Assembly (NCBI RefSeq): GCF_023380245.1
Contig: NZ_CP093365.1
Coordinates: forward strand, 1,426,001-1,490,000
Length of the DNA: 64,000 nucleotides
Direction of reading: 5' to 3'
DNA from: Bombilactobacillus thymidiniphilus
GTDB taxonomy: Bacteria; Bacillota; Bacilli; Lactobacillales; Lactobacillaceae
Part shown: piece by piece, positions 8,660 to 18,440 of the stretch
Numbering within the stretch: the first letter of the stretch is position 1
How the letters are laid out: every line of letters begins with the position of its first letter
Notes under the pieces: model-generated
What the model was told of the DNA's origin: nothing
Seen by the model: the letters and a program-made list of their open reading frames with translations, nothing else
Database searches by the model: none
Position numbers and translations under genes: made by a program

Positions 8660-11440
8660 ATGATGAAAGATAAAAAATATGTAGTTGTGGATCTAGAAAC
8701 TACGGGTACTCAAAGAAATAAAAATGACCGAATTATACAATTTGCAGCAGTTGTAATAGTAGATCACAAAATCACGGAACAAATTTCTTTTTTGATCAAT
8801 CCACGATGTGAGATTAATAACCATGTGAGCATGCTGACTGGGATTACAAACGATCAGCTGGTTGAACAACCGACCTTTGATTATTTTGCTGATGAAATTT
8901 GGCAACTATTGCAAGACAGTGTTTTTGTGGCACATAACGTTAATTTTGATCTACCATTTTTACAGTCGGAACTGATTGCGGCCGGTTATCCTATGTTAGA
9001 TATTTCAGCTATTGATACTGTCGAATTGGCGCAAATATTATTGCCGTGTGAACCAAGTTTTAAATTAGCTGAACTCAGTTTGTCTCTTGGAATAATTCAT
9101 GAAAAACCACATCAAGCCGACAGTGATGCTCTAGCAACAGCTAAATTATTCTTGTATTTACGCCAATGTATTTTACAATTACCGGCACCGACACTAAAAA
9201 TGTTGCGACGTTTTAGCTCCCATTTATTGCGCCAAACAGGAGATTTTTTTGATTTGATAAGTCAACAAATTGATGAAACTGCATCATTGGCTAATGATTT
9301 GCTAACTTGTCATGGCATAGTTTTACACCAAACTGCACCAATACGAACCACAATTTTAACGACAAATAGTAAGTATCCCGCTACTAAAAAAGCTAAGCAA
9401 CGTTTATTCGCTGACACTTTACAAATTCGGGAAGATCAAAGTCGCTTGATGAATTTTGTGCAACGAAAAATTACTCAAGCAACTTCTTTAGCTATGGTGG
9501 ATGCGCCTACAGGCTCGGGCAAAACACTCGGCTATTTGTTACCATTATCTTATTTGCTGGATAATGGCAAGAAGGCAGTTGTTGCTACCTCTACTAAATT
9601 ATTACAACAGCAAATTATGCAAAAAGAAATCCCACTCATTGAAAAATTACGGCATAAAAAATATAATGTCACGCTTTTATCAAGTCCGCATGACTATATT
9701 GATTTAAATAAATTTTACCAACTACTGTGGGTTCCCGAGCATAATCGACAAAATTATCTATTAAAAATGCGATTATTGGTTTGGTTAACACAGACGAAAA
9801 CTGGTGATTTACGTGAATTGAATTTAACAAAATATGAAAATGATTTGTTTAATTTATTACGCAGTACCCAGTACACGCAAGGAGGATTATTTGCTACAGT
9901 TAATTTTTGGCCACGTCAGCTGAAAGCTGCTCGTAATGCGGATTTAATTATTACGAATCATGCTTTTTTATTGCATAATTTGACTAATGGTTTATGGTCT
10001 AATAACGCCAGTCTGATTTTGGATGAGGCTAGCTCGCTATTACAACAGACTTTAAAGTCACATGTCACTTTTGATGTGAGTCATTTAAAGAATGCTCTGA
10101 AGAAAATTAGTGATTTACTATACCAAAATCGAATTGTTTTACGATCTTTTTTTAAGGGAAATCAAATTGGTTCTTGGACGCATCAAAACTTAGCTGATTT
10201 TCAAGCAAATTTTGAACAATTACAGAGTAATTTAACTTATCTAACAACTGATTTAGTTAGTAATTATATTAAGCAGTTGGCACCTTTGGATCAGCGCAAC
10301 AGTACAATTAATCTGACGTTAATGCCACCACAAATTAAGAAAAAAACTAGATTAACTTTAAAAAAAACGCTACAAGAAATTCGTAATTTATTAGCACAGC
10401 TAGCACCCTTATTCACGTGGTATCAACAAATACAAGATAATTCGTTGCTAGAAATTGATAGCTTATTGCTACAAATAAGAAACGAATATATATTGATCTT
10501 ACGACAAGAGCAAAATTTGATGCAATTACTTTGGGATCTGGATAACGAGCAGCATAATTTGTGCTGGTTATTAACAATGAATAATTATCATAATTGGGAT
10601 AGCTTGCAGTTGAGTAGCCAGTTGTTAGATCAAAAGAATATTTTAGATCTCTTAACAGGACAATTTACTACTTGTATCTTAATTGGTGCTGCGTTGCAGT
10701 ATCAGCATAGTTTGCACAATTTTTGTTTGCAACTAGGAATTACTCAACCTTTGCCACGGACAGATCGTTTGGTTTTGCCGGCACCAGAAAATTTAGAGCA
10801 AAAATTGCAAATATATTTGCCACAAAATGCTTTGGATCCACAAAAAGATTACGACTACAGTCAACATTTAGCACAACAAATATATCAATTGACTAAAGAT
10901 CATGATTATCAGACTTTAGTTTTATTCAATTCTTTGCAAACGCTGCAAGCAGTTTATGAACAGTTACAATTGACCGATTTAGCTGCGCAACGCGAAATTT
11001 TGGCACAAAATATTTCCGGATCTAATGCACGTCTAAAAAAGCGTTTTGCGGTTAATGACCATTCTATGCTATTAGCGGTCAATGGTTTTGGAGAAGGTGT
11101 AAATTTGGCACCTCAAAAATTGAAATTGGTAATCATTACTCGTTTACCATTTGAAGCACCTGAAAATCCCTTTGTTCGTGCTAAAAATCAGTATTGGAAA
11201 CGTTTGGGTAAAGATCCGTTTAAAGTGGAAAGTTTGCCTACTGTAGTTCGACGTCTTAAACAACAAGTTGGTCGTCTAATTCGTGGACCAAAAGATCAGG
11301 GAGCGATTGTTTTTTTAGATCCAAGGATTGTTCATTCTAACTATGGTCCACAAATTTATCAAGAATTGAATTTACCACCGTTGCGCCAGCCAGCTACATT
11401 GTCTGAAATTATCCAAGAATTAAAGGTATTATTGAAATGA
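8660..11440 (+). CDS. dinG: DinG-family exonuclease-helicase
   Basis: A 926-residue fusion typical of firmicute DinG. The N-terminal DnaQ-like 3'-5' exonuclease has DLETTG near residue 11, HNVNFDLPFL near 95 and HQADSDA near 155 (DEDDh residues). It is followed by a superfamily 2 helicase with Walker A DAPTGSGKT near 285, an LDEAS box near 455 and the C-terminal QVGRLIRG motif. In other firmicutes the protein acts as an exonuclease even where helicase activity is weak. It starts 5 bases after the rexA stop, in the same operon. I see no iron-sulphur cysteine cluster. Confidence 0.95.
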   Translation: MMKDKKYVVVDLETTGTQRNKNDRIIQFAAVVIVDHKITEQISFLINPRCEINNHVSMLTGITNDQLVEQPTFDYFADEIWQLLQDSVFVAHNVNFDLPFLQSELIAAGYPMLDISAIDTVELAQILLPCEPSFKLAELSLSLGIIHEKPHQADSDALATAKLFLYLRQCILQLPAPTLKMLRRFSSHLLRQTGDFFDLISQQIDETASLANDLLTCHGIVLHQTAPIRTTILTTNSKYPATKKAKQRLFADTLQIREDQSRLMNFVQRKITQATSLAMVDAPTGSGKTLGYLLPLSYLLDNGKKAVVATSTKLLQQQIMQKEIPLIEKLRHKKYNVTLLSSPHDYIDLNKFYQLLWVPEHNRQNYLLKMRLLVWLTQTKTGDLRELNLTKYENDLFNLLRSTQYTQGGLFATVNFWPRQLKAARNADLIITNHAFLLHNLTNGLWSNNASLILDEASSLLQQTLKSHVTFDVSHLKNALKKISDLLYQNRIVLRSFFKGNQIGSWTHQNLADFQANFEQLQSNLTYLTTDLVSNYIKQLAPLDQRNSTINLTLMPPQIKKKTRLTLKKTLQEIRNLLAQLAPLFTWYQQIQDNSLLEIDSLLLQIRNEYILILRQEQNLMQLLWDLDNEQHNLCWLLTMNNYHNWDSLQLSSQLLDQKNILDLLTGQFTTCILIGAALQYQHSLHNFCLQLGITQPLPRTDRLVLPAPENLEQKLQIYLPQNALDPQKDYDYSQHLAQQIYQLTKDHDYQTLVLFNSLQTLQAVYEQLQLTDLAAQREILAQNISGSNARLKKRFAVNDHSMLLAVNGFGEGVNLAPQKLKLVIITRLPFEAPENPFVRAKNQYWKRLGKDPFKVESLPTVVRRLKQQVGRLIRGPKDQGAIVFLDPRIVHSNYGPQIYQELNLPPLRQPATLSEIIQELKVLLK

Positions 11441-11493
11441 AATTTTTGCTAAAATGTTAACCGGTAACCTTTTAATATAAGCGTGGTGATAAG

Positions 11494-11982
11494 ATGAAAC
11501 GACAGCATCGGTGGCAAAAATCAGTTATTTTGGCAGTGTTTTTGGCAGTTATAGTTGTAATGAGTGGTATTTATTATTTTTCAACTAATGTGCATAGTTC
11601 TGCACGAGCACAAGCTTTGAAAATGGCTCAGACTAAGGGTGGCATTCAAAATGCTGATTTTTACTCGGAATTTGATCGTAGTAAGCGGTACTTTGCTGTT
11701 GGTGGCCAAGATCAAAAGCATCCCAGCGAGTATAAATATGTGATTATTGATGGTCAAAGTGGGCATTTAAAAAAAATCAATGGTCAAAAAAATCAGCCTG
11801 ATAAAGCTGAAAAAATTGTTTTACATCACCAAAAGCCTCAAAAAATAACACGTGTGGCGCTAGGTTATTATCACACTAAACCTGTTTGGGAAGTTACTTA
11901 TAAGAAGCATAATAAGACTTTGGGTTATTGTATGCTCAACTTTAAGAATACTAAAATTATTCAAGTTATTGATAATTTATAA
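11494..11982 (+). CDS. tseB: YpmB/TseB-like membrane-anchored protein
   Basis: A 162-residue protein with one N-terminal membrane segment (about residues 10-29) and an extracellular PepSY/DUF5590-like part ending in VWEVTYKK and a short strand pair. Its place between dinG and asnS is the place of ypmB (tseB) in Bacillus, whose product affects PBP2A and cell elongation. The identification rests on that position, the topology and the VWEVTY motif. The start has a GTGGTGATAAG ribosome region. The aspartate aminotransferase gene that follows ypmB in Bacillus is absent here. Confidence 0.8.
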   Translation: MKRQHRWQKSVILAVFLAVIVVMSGIYYFSTNVHSSARAQALKMAQTKGGIQNADFYSEFDRSKRYFAVGGQDQKHPSEYKYVIIDGQSGHLKKINGQKNQPDKAEKIVLHHQKPQKITRVALGYYHTKPVWEVTYKKHNKTLGYCMLNFKNTKIIQVIDNL

Positions 11983-12013
11983 AATTTAAACAGAATTTAT
12001 AGGAGGAAGATCT

Positions 12014-13309
12014 GTGCAAACAATTACTATTGCAGATGCCAAAAACCATATTGATGAAGAAGTCAAAATAGGTGTTTGGCTTACTGATAAACGTTCATCT
12101 GGTAAAATCGCCTTTTTACAATTACGTGACGGAACGGCTTTTTTTCAAGGAGTGGTTGTAAAAAATGTTGTTAGTCCGGAAACTTTTGAATTAGCTAAGA
12201 AATTACGACAAGAAGCTAGTTTTTATGTGACAGGTACTATCCATCAAGACGATCGTTCTCATTTTGGTTACGAAATTGAGATTTCTGACATTGAGTTAAT
12301 CGGTGATAGTGAAGATTTCCCCATTACACCTAAAGAGCATGGAATTGAATTTTTATTGGATCATCGACATTTATGGCTACGGTCACGGCGTCCATTTGCT
12401 ATTATGAAAATTAGAAATGAAATTATTGATGCCACTTATCGCTTTTTTAGACAAGAAGGTTTCATCAAAATGGATCCGCCTATCTTAACTGGTACAGCAC
12501 CAGAAGGGACTACTGAACTGTTTGAAACAGACTATTTCGATAATCCTGCTTATTTATCGCAAAGTGGTCAGCTGTATATGGAAGCTGGTGCTTTGGCATA
12601 TGGCAAAGTATTTTCTTTTGGTCCAACTTTTCGGGCTGAAAAGTCTAAGACGCGGCGTCATTTAACGGAATTTTGGATGATTGAACCTGAAATGGCTTTT
12701 ATGCATCAAGAAGAAAGTTTGCAAATTCAAGAACGTTATGTAGCTTATTTAGTGCAAGCAGTTTTAGATAATTGTCGTTATGAATTACAATTGTTGGATC
12801 GTGATCCTGCTATTTTAGAGCGCTATACTAAATTGCCATATCCGCGTATTTCTTATGATGAAGCTATTAAAATGTGTCAAGCTGGTGGTTTTGATATTCA
12901 ATGGGGGGATGATTTTGGTTCACCAGAAGAGACTTATATTTCAGATCAATTTGAACAACCAGTTTTTGTCTTAAATTATCCAAAAACTATCAAGCCATTT
13001 TATATGAAAGAAGCGCAAGATCGTGATGATGTCTATATTTGTGCTGATTTATTAGCTCCAGAAGGTTATGGAGAAATTATTGGTGGTTCTGAGCGAGCTA
13101 TTGATTATGAGCAAATGAAAGCCAAGATGCAATCTCAGGGAATGAATTTAGAAGATTATGATTGGTATTTAGATTTGCGTAAATATGGTTCAGTGCCACA
13201 TGCTGGTTTTGGCATGGGCTTAGAGCGTGCTATTACGTGGATTTGTCATTTAGATCATTTGCGAGAAGCTATTCCATTTCCACGGATGATTAATCGTTTG
13301 CGTCCTTAA
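12014..13309 (+). CDS. asnS: Asparaginyl-tRNA synthetase
   Basis: A 431-residue class IIb aminoacyl-tRNA synthetase that charges tRNA-Asn. It has an N-terminal OB-fold anticodon-binding domain (IGVWLTDKR near residue 20), class II motif 2 ([21 protein letters not shown], about residues 207-227) and motif 3 near the C-terminus ([12 protein letters not shown]). GTG is used as start, with a perfect AGGAGG 7 bases upstream. The context tseB-asnS-dnaD-nth matches the Bacillus order. I see no T-box in the 31-base upstream gap, so it is probably expressed from the upstream operon. Confidence 0.97.
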   Translation: MQTITIADAKNHIDEEVKIGVWLTDKRSSGKIAFLQLRDGTAFFQGVVVKNVVSPETFELAKKLRQEASFYVTGTIHQDDRSHFGYEIEISDIELIGDSEDFPITPKEHGIEFLLDHRHLWLRSRRPFAIMKIRNEIIDATYRFFRQEGFIKMDPPILTGTAPEGTTELFETDYFDNPAYLSQSGQLYMEAGALAYGKVFSFGPTFRAEKSKTRRHLTEFWMIEPEMAFMHQEESLQIQERYVAYLVQAVLDNCRYELQLLDRDPAILERYTKLPYPRISYDEAIKMCQAGGFDIQWGDDFGSPEETYISDQFEQPVFVLNYPKTIKPFYMKEAQDRDDVYICADLLAPEGYGEIIGGSERAIDYEQMKAKMQSQGMNLEDYDWYLDLRKYGSVPHAGFGMGLERAITWICHLDHLREAIPFPRMINRLRP

Positions 13310-13387
13310 AATGTTTTGACTGTTGTTAATGACTGTTAGTCTTAGCGACGGTTTTTTTGTTTTAAAAAAAAAGAAAGAAGAAATAAG

Positions 13388-14011
13388 ATGTCTGCCATAC
13401 AAGAATTAATCAATGCTGGCAATACAACAATCAATAATTTGCTTCTAGTAAATATTGGACGTTTGAAAATGACTGGTGACGAATTTTTATTGTGGACCAA
13501 TATTAGGATGTACCAAGAAAAAGGCATACAATTTCCAGCAACCAAAGATCTTGCTGATAATACTGGTTTAACTGCTGATCAAATTTATCAAGTGTTGCAA
13601 AGCCTTTTAAATAAGCAATTTATAAAAATAAATTCAGCCGCGGATCAAAAGCAAGTTTACCAAGATTGTTATGACTTAACGCCTTTATATCAGCAATTAT
13701 TAGGTCAACCCATAGCTAGTCAGGAAACTTTGGCATCTACAAATTCTACCAACCAATTACAAATATTGTTCCAAAAAATTGAAGTAGAATTTGGTCGACC
13801 ACTTTCGCCAATTGAACGGCAAACTATTCAAGAGTGGCTTACGCAAGATCATTACGATCCAGAATTGATTACTTTGGCTTTGCGGGAAGCAGTTTTGAAC
13901 CAGGTTTATTCTTTGAAATACATGGATCGTATTTTGTTAAACTGGGAAAAGCATAATATTAAAACAGTAGCACAATTGCAGCAGCAAAAAGATCGCTTTG
14001 GTGATTACTAA
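13388..14011 (+). CDS. dnaD: DNA replication initiation protein DnaD
   Basis: A 207-residue primosomal protein that helps load the replicative helicase at origins and stalled forks in low-GC Gram-positives. The N-terminal winged-helix part (LLVNIGRLKMTGDEFLLW near residue 18) is followed after a linker by the C-terminal DnaD domain (LSPIERQTIQEWL near 138, ILLNWEKHNI near 185). It overlaps nth by one base (TAATG). Its own ribosome site is a weak GAAAGAAG. Confidence 0.93.
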   Translation: MSAIQELINAGNTTINNLLLVNIGRLKMTGDEFLLWTNIRMYQEKGIQFPATKDLADNTGLTADQIYQVLQSLLNKQFIKINSAADQKQVYQDCYDLTPLYQQLLGQPIASQETLASTNSTNQLQILFQKIEVEFGRPLSPIERQTIQEWLTQDHYDPELITLALREAVLNQVYSLKYMDRILLNWEKHNIKTVAQLQQQKDRFGDY

Positions 14012-14661
14012 TGTTATTAAATGATGCACAAATTATGCAAGCAATGTTGATGATTATTGATATGTTTCCCGAAGCTCAACCTAGTTTGTTTGCTGATTCT
14101 GATTTTCAATATTTAATCGCTGTGATGTTAAGTGCGCAAACAACTGATCGAGCTGTTAATCAAGTGACACCAAAATTATTTGCAGTCTATCCAACACCAC
14201 AAAAATTAGCACAAGCCACAATAGAACAAGTTGAGCATTTAATTAAATCTTTGGGTCTTTATCATAATAAAGCACGTAATTTAATCAAATGTTCTAATCA
14301 GTTATTGACTAATTTTGCAGGACAAGTGCCAGCTACAAAACAGCAATTAGTTACGTTGGCAGGCGTGGGAACTAAAACTGCCAATGTGGTTTTGGGTGAT
14401 CGCTTTGGTGTGCCATCTTTCGCGGTAGATACACACGTTAGTAAAATTAGTAAACGATTGCATTTTGTGGATGAAAAAGCGACCGTTGAACAAATTGAAA
14501 AAAGTGTGACCAAAGCGTTGGATCCTAAATATTGGGTTATTGGACACCATGCGTTGATTGATTTAGGGCGTAAATATAATTTTAAAAATGCCACACAAAT
14601 TGCGAATTTACCAGTTGTGCGACAATGTGATCAATGGAGTGGTCTAAATGAAAAAAAATGA
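14011..14661 (+). CDS. nth: Endonuclease III (DNA glycosylase/AP lyase), lacking iron-sulphur cysteines
   Basis: A 216-residue helix-hairpin-helix base-excision repair glycosylase. The HhH motif LAGVGTKTANVV (about residues 113-124) keeps the catalytic Lys, and VDTHVSK keeps the catalytic Asp. The usual C-terminal C-x6-C-x2-C-x5-C cluster that binds [4Fe-4S] is missing. The only cysteine in the region after LIDLGRKYNF is Cys206. Loss of the cluster is a real deviation from the E. coli enzyme, and activity may be retained without it. The gene is coupled to dnaD and overlaps the next gene by 14 bases. Confidence 0.93.
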   Translation: MLLNDAQIMQAMLMIIDMFPEAQPSLFADSDFQYLIAVMLSAQTTDRAVNQVTPKLFAVYPTPQKLAQATIEQVEHLIKSLGLYHNKARNLIKCSNQLLTNFAGQVPATKQQLVTLAGVGTKTANVVLGDRFGVPSFAVDTHVSKISKRLHFVDEKATVEQIEKSVTKALDPKYWVIGHHALIDLGRKYNFKNATQIANLPVVRQCDQWSGLNEKK

Positions 14662-15097
14662 TAATTATGAGCTGTTACTACAGCAAGCACAAAGTTTGTT
14701 TTCCGGTGAATATGATTTGATTGCTAATTGTAGCAATTTAGTGGCATTATTATTTTCAGGAATTGAGAAAGTCAGCTATGCTGGCTTTTATCGTTATTCG
14801 CAACAGGAATTAGTGCTAGGACCATTTCAAGGTCCGGTGGCATGTATGCATATTTCCTTAGGGACAGGTGTTTGTGGTGTGGCGGCTCAAACACAACAAA
14901 CGCAAATTGTGCCTAATGTTCATGAATTTGCGGGACATATTGCTTGTGACGCGCAAACTAATTCAGAAATTGTCTTGCCTATTGTGTTTAAAGAAAAATT
15001 ATGGGGAGTTTTAGACTTAGACAGTCCTGAACTAAACAATTTTGACGAAATTGACGCGAGGTATTTAAAGAAATTTTTGGCAATAACTTTTCATTAG
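14648..15097 (+). CDS. msrC: Free methionine-(R)-sulfoxide reductase (GAF domain)
   Basis: A 149-residue single-GAF-domain enzyme that reduces free methionine-R-sulfoxide, an oxidative repair role. The three characteristic cysteines are present as ACMHI (near residue 75), GVCGVAA (near 85) and HIACDA (near 108), and the C-terminal VLDLDSPE is conserved. It overlaps nth and is the last gene of the rex-dnaD strand, followed by a terminator. It occupies the place of ypoC in Bacillus. Confidence 0.9.
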   Translation: MKKNDNYELLLQQAQSLFSGEYDLIANCSNLVALLFSGIEKVSYAGFYRYSQQELVLGPFQGPVACMHISLGTGVCGVAAQTQQTQIVPNVHEFAGHIACDAQTNSEIVLPIVFKEKLWGVLDLDSPELNNFDEIDARYLKKFLAITFH

Positions 15098-15116
15098 TCG
15101 TTAATTTCTATATATC

Positions 15117-15154
15117 AAAAAAACACAGCTTTGATTAAATCTGTGTTTTTTTTT
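15117..15154 (+). terminator. Intrinsic terminator after the rex-nth operon
   Basis: A perfect 9-base stem (AAAACACAG paired with CTGTGTTTT) with a 12-base loop and a run of nine T residues, 20 bases after the fRMsr stop. Confidence 0.9.
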
Positions 15155-15224
15155 GAACAAAATAGTCATTTTTTCGCTAATTACTTGTGTTACGTTTAAG
15201 TATCTACAGGTACTAAAATGATAC

Positions 15225-15294
15225 GTTTTACTACTGCTAAATCCTTAAGGGTACAAAAACCTCAAATCATAAAATAATCGTCATTATTTTTATT
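15225..15294 (-). CRISPR. Solitary CRISPR leader-repeat unit (type II-A-like)
   Basis: Bases 15225-15260, read on the minus strand, form one 36-base repeat starting GTTTTTGTACCC and ending GTAGTAAAAC. It differs from the repeat at 41007-41042 at only two positions. Directly upstream on the same strand (15261-15294) is a 34-base leader nearly identical (3 differences) to 40973-41006, ending in ATTTGAG, the known leader-anchoring sequence of type II-A arrays. No second repeat or spacer is seen on the far side. It is probably an emptied or duplicated array. No cas genes are in the window. Confidence 0.8.
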
Positions 15295-15424
15295 GAAAAG
15301 TGATTTTTGTACGTATAGAATCATAAAATATAATGCATAATTAGCTTTCTATAAGAATTATGAATCCATTATCAAGGTCATGATAGCAAAAATCATGTTA
15401 TAAACCAACTGATTTTGCACAATA

Positions 15425-15461
15425 AAAAGTCCAACAGAGTACAATTCTCTATTGGACTTTT
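15425..15461 (-). terminator. Intrinsic terminator of the recU-pbp1A operon
   Basis: On the minus strand, a 10-base perfect stem (AAAAGTCCAA with TTGGACTTTT) with an inner AGAG/CTCT extension and a T run, 19 bases after the pbp1A stop. The stretch 15155-15424 between the two terminators otherwise holds only the CRISPR unit and AT-rich sequence with no gene that I can see. Confidence 0.9.
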
Positions 15462-15479
15462 AATATAAACAAAACTCAC

Positions 15480-17768
15480 TTAATTGCCATTTGCTTGGTT
15501 AGGATTGCTACTGGAATTATTTCCATTATTGTTAGCGGGTGGGTTAACAGGCTGTTGGTTAATGTTACCACTGTTATTGTTGTCAGCAGGTTGATTAGTG
15601 GCTTGTTGATTATTATTGTTATTTGGTTGTTGACTAGGGGCATTGTTGCCATCCGTAGTTGTAGTATTGTCACTAGTTTCGTTATCACGATCATTAGTAT
15701 TACTGTGATTACGATTAGTGTTAATTTCTGCATTATCTCGATTAGTAGTAGTACCGCGCTGAATGGTATTATTTTTTGGTAAATTGGCTGGTTGAGTTCC
15801 ACGAACATATAAAATATTTGTACCAGGGGCTTGCACGACACTATGCGGTCTTTTCCAGTCTGGATTAGACTTGTTAGTCGCTAGATAGCGCATCATATGC
15901 TGGTATATTTGACCAGCTATTTCTTGTTGCTTAGCGTTAATGCCTGCTTCAGTAGGATTATCATAACCTGTCCAAATGCCAATTGAATAGTGCTTGGTGA
16001 ATCCTGCAAATAAAGCATCCTTGGCAGTGCCAGCTAGTCCAGGATTTTTGGCTAATTCAGCATTGCTATAATTAGTTGTTCCTGTTTTGCCGGCTTGATG
16101 TAAGCCACTGATATAAGCTTGCGAGCCCATACCATTAGGTTTAACAACATCTTTTAAAATATCGGTGATCATATAAGCAGTGGAAGTTTTCATAACACGA
16201 TGCGATTTAGTATCATAATTGTGAACCAGACCATCTGTCGTTTGGATTTTAGAGACATATTGTGGCTTATAATAAGTGCCACCGTTGGCAAAACTACTAT
16301 ATGCAGCCGCCATTTGCAACGAAGACACATCACTACCAATACCAGCAGACAAACCTTGTTTTTGAGGCACGTTAATATCTAACTTTTGTGCAAATTTACG
16401 TGCTCTATTAAAACCAACGGTTTGCAAGGTTTTAACAGCAGGAATATTACGGGATTGGGCAAGCGCTGAACGCATTGAAATAGCACCTTGATACGTATGA
16501 TCCCAATTTTGTAACGTTAAATCAGTCCCTGGGTAGGTATATGGGCTATCTTCTAAAGTATGGTTAGTATTCCATTTTAAATACTCTATTGCTGGCGCAT
16601 AATCTAAAATTGGTTTCATCGTCGATCCGTTACTGCGAGTATTTTGCACGGCGCGATTCAAACCTAGCTGGACATTATCTAACTGACGTCCGCCAATCAT
16701 AGCGACAACGGCACCATTATTTGGATCCACTACTGAAACGCCAGTTTGTAATTTATTATTAGGAAAGACAACGCTGTTATTATTGTTTACTAAGTTATAT
16801 AAATATTTTTGGGCATCTAAATCCATATTAACGGTGATTTTTAAATTATCGCGATATGGATCATAGCCTTTCTTTTTAACATCTTGAATTACTTCTTTGA
16901 TGTAAGGATCAACAATTATTTTGTTTTCACCCACTCCTGAGTTAGGCTTATATGGCTTTAAACCGTCATTAATAGGTGTTGCAATAGCTTGTTGTGCTTG
17001 TATTTGGGAAATTTTATGATTGTTTAGCATTGCCTTGATTACCAAATCTCTTCTTGATTTAGCAGCAGTGGGGTTTGCGTAGGGATTATAAGTGTTTGGT
17101 GCTTGAGGCATACCTGCCAATAGAGCCATTTGCGATAAATCTAGTTGTTTTAAATTTTTGCCAAAATAGTAATGTGCAGCAGTTTGAAAACCGTAAACAC
17201 CATTAGCCATGTAAACTTTGTTCATGTAGAATTCTAGAATTTGATCTTTGGAAAAATCGCGTTCTACTTTGGCAGCAAGCCAGACCTCTTGCATTTTTCG
17301 TTTCATGGTTTGATCCGATTTTTTAGTAGAAAACACTGATAATTTAATTAATTGCTGGGTCAATGTACTGCCACCTTGCAGGTCACCCCCCCGCAAATTG
17401 TTCACAGCCGCCATTAAAATGCGTAATGGATTAACGCCAAAATGTTCTTTATAAAAATGACGATCTTCTGTTGAGACAACCGCGTTGCGCATTTGTTTAG
17501 GTACTTTATCAATCGTTACATAGGTACGATTTTGGTTACCTAAGGTAGTTATTTCGTGTCCTTTTTGATCATAAATACTAGAAGAACCGCCACTTTGTAA
17601 AACTTCCGAGCTGATATGTGGTGCGCTCATACCAAAGTACAAAAAGATACCGGAAAATCCTAAAATGACTAGTAAAAGGATACTTAATAACCATTTCCAA
17701 AAGCGATGTTTAGATTTTTTTTTGCGATTTTTTTCTTGTAGTGCGCGTTGGACACGTGAATCAGACAT
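15480..17768 (-). CDS. pbp1A: Class A penicillin-binding protein 1A (transglycosylase/transpeptidase)
   Basis: A 762-residue bifunctional peptidoglycan synthase. A basic cytoplasmic tail and one membrane segment (about residues 24-47) lead into the GT51 transglycosylase (EDRHFYKEHFG near 101, GGSTLTQQLIK near 133, VYMANGVYGF near 186) and then the transpeptidase with STMK near 380, SRN near 435 and KTGTTN near 560. The tail (about 665-762) is very rich in Asn and Gln and probably disordered. The start overlaps the recU stop by one base, the standard recU-ponA pairing. Confidence 0.96.
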   Translation of the reverse strand: MSDSRVQRALQEKNRKKKSKHRFWKWLLSILLLVILGFSGIFLYFGMSAPHISSEVLQSGGSSSIYDQKGHEITTLGNQNRTYVTIDKVPKQMRNAVVSTEDRHFYKEHFGVNPLRILMAAVNNLRGGDLQGGSTLTQQLIKLSVFSTKKSDQTMKRKMQEVWLAAKVERDFSKDQILEFYMNKVYMANGVYGFQTAAHYYFGKNLKQLDLSQMALLAGMPQAPNTYNPYANPTAAKSRRDLVIKAMLNNHKISQIQAQQAIATPINDGLKPYKPNSGVGENKIIVDPYIKEVIQDVKKKGYDPYRDNLKITVNMDLDAQKYLYNLVNNNNSVVFPNNKLQTGVSVVDPNNGAVVAMIGGRQLDNVQLGLNRAVQNTRSNGSTMKPILDYAPAIEYLKWNTNHTLEDSPYTYPGTDLTLQNWDHTYQGAISMRSALAQSRNIPAVKTLQTVGFNRARKFAQKLDINVPQKQGLSAGIGSDVSSLQMAAAYSSFANGGTYYKPQYVSKIQTTDGLVHNYDTKSHRVMKTSTAYMITDILKDVVKPNGMGSQAYISGLHQAGKTGTTNYSNAELAKNPGLAGTAKDALFAGFTKHYSIGIWTGYDNPTEAGINAKQQEIAGQIYQHMMRYLATNKSNPDWKRPHSVVQAPGTNILYVRGTQPANLPKNNTIQRGTTTNRDNAEINTNRNHSNTNDRDNETSDNTTTTDGNNAPSQQPNNNNNQQATNQPADNNNSGNINQQPVNPPANNNGNNSSSNPNQANGN

Positions 17769-18370
17769 TATTTATCTCCTTGAATGAGTTGCTCACAAGC
17801 TGTTAAATATGGCAAAATAGGGTTGTAACCAGCATGTATTTCGATTGCTTTATTAGTAATAAATTGGAGTGACATAGATTTTTTACCACCTTGTTTAGCA
17901 CGCTGCCAAAAATTAATTAGGTCGCTAGCAGGCAAGACAAAATATCTTTGTAAAGTTACAAATTTAATAATTACAAAGCAGATGCCCTTTTGGTCTAGAC
18001 ATTGTTGTAAATGTGTAATTTGATGCTCATGAAAATTGCTTAAAGGAATAGAAGTTTTATGTCTGGTTTCCTTAGCTTCAAAATCAATATAATAACCGCG
18101 GTAAACGCCGTTATAATCTGTAGTTGAAGCTTGCCTAAAATAAGCTTCTTTGATGACAGCACGACTTCTTTTAGGATAATCTACTTTTACGATTTGAATC
18201 GGCGTAGGCTTTTTATAGATAACGCCTAATTGATGATTACGATAGTAATTATTGCTTTCGTTAATTTCTTGTTCTAAAGTCATTCCGCGATCACCAAAAA
18301 TAATCGGTTCTTTGTTAGTTTTAGCAGTTGTGGAATAACGGGATTGTCCCTTAGGGAAGTTAATGGTCAA
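17768..18370 (-). CDS. recU: Holliday junction resolvase RecU
   Basis: A 200-residue resolvase with the nuclease core DYNGVYRGYYIDFEAKET that carries the acidic and lysine catalytic residues (about residues 85-103). An open frame with an ATG extends to 18397, but an AGGAGG lies inside it 7 bases before a TTG at 18368-18370. Starting there gives MTINFPKG, the normal RecU N-terminus, so TTG is preferred. A TATAAT at about 18389-18394 sits where a promoter for this operon would be. RecU acts in DNA repair and chromosome segregation, and its gene is coupled to pbp1A. Confidence 0.94.
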   Translation of the reverse strand: MTINFPKGQSRYSTTAKTNKEPIIFGDRGMTLEQEINESNNYYRNHQLGVIYKKPTPIQIVKVDYPKRSRAVIKEAYFRQASTTDYNGVYRGYYIDFEAKETRHKTSIPLSNFHEHQITHLQQCLDQKGICFVIIKFVTLQRYFVLPASDLINFWQRAKQGGKKSMSLQFITNKAIEIHAGYNPILPYLTACEQLIQGDK

Positions 18371-18440
18371 AATATGCTCCTCCTGACTTTTAAACATTAT
18401 ATCATGGTAAGCTAAAAAGCGTGGTTTGGAGAAATAGCAA

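Noticed and set aside
15480-15841. Second minus-strand frame and a plus-strand frame in the pbp1A tail
   Set aside because: They are shadows of the Asn-rich low-complexity C-terminus of pbp1A.
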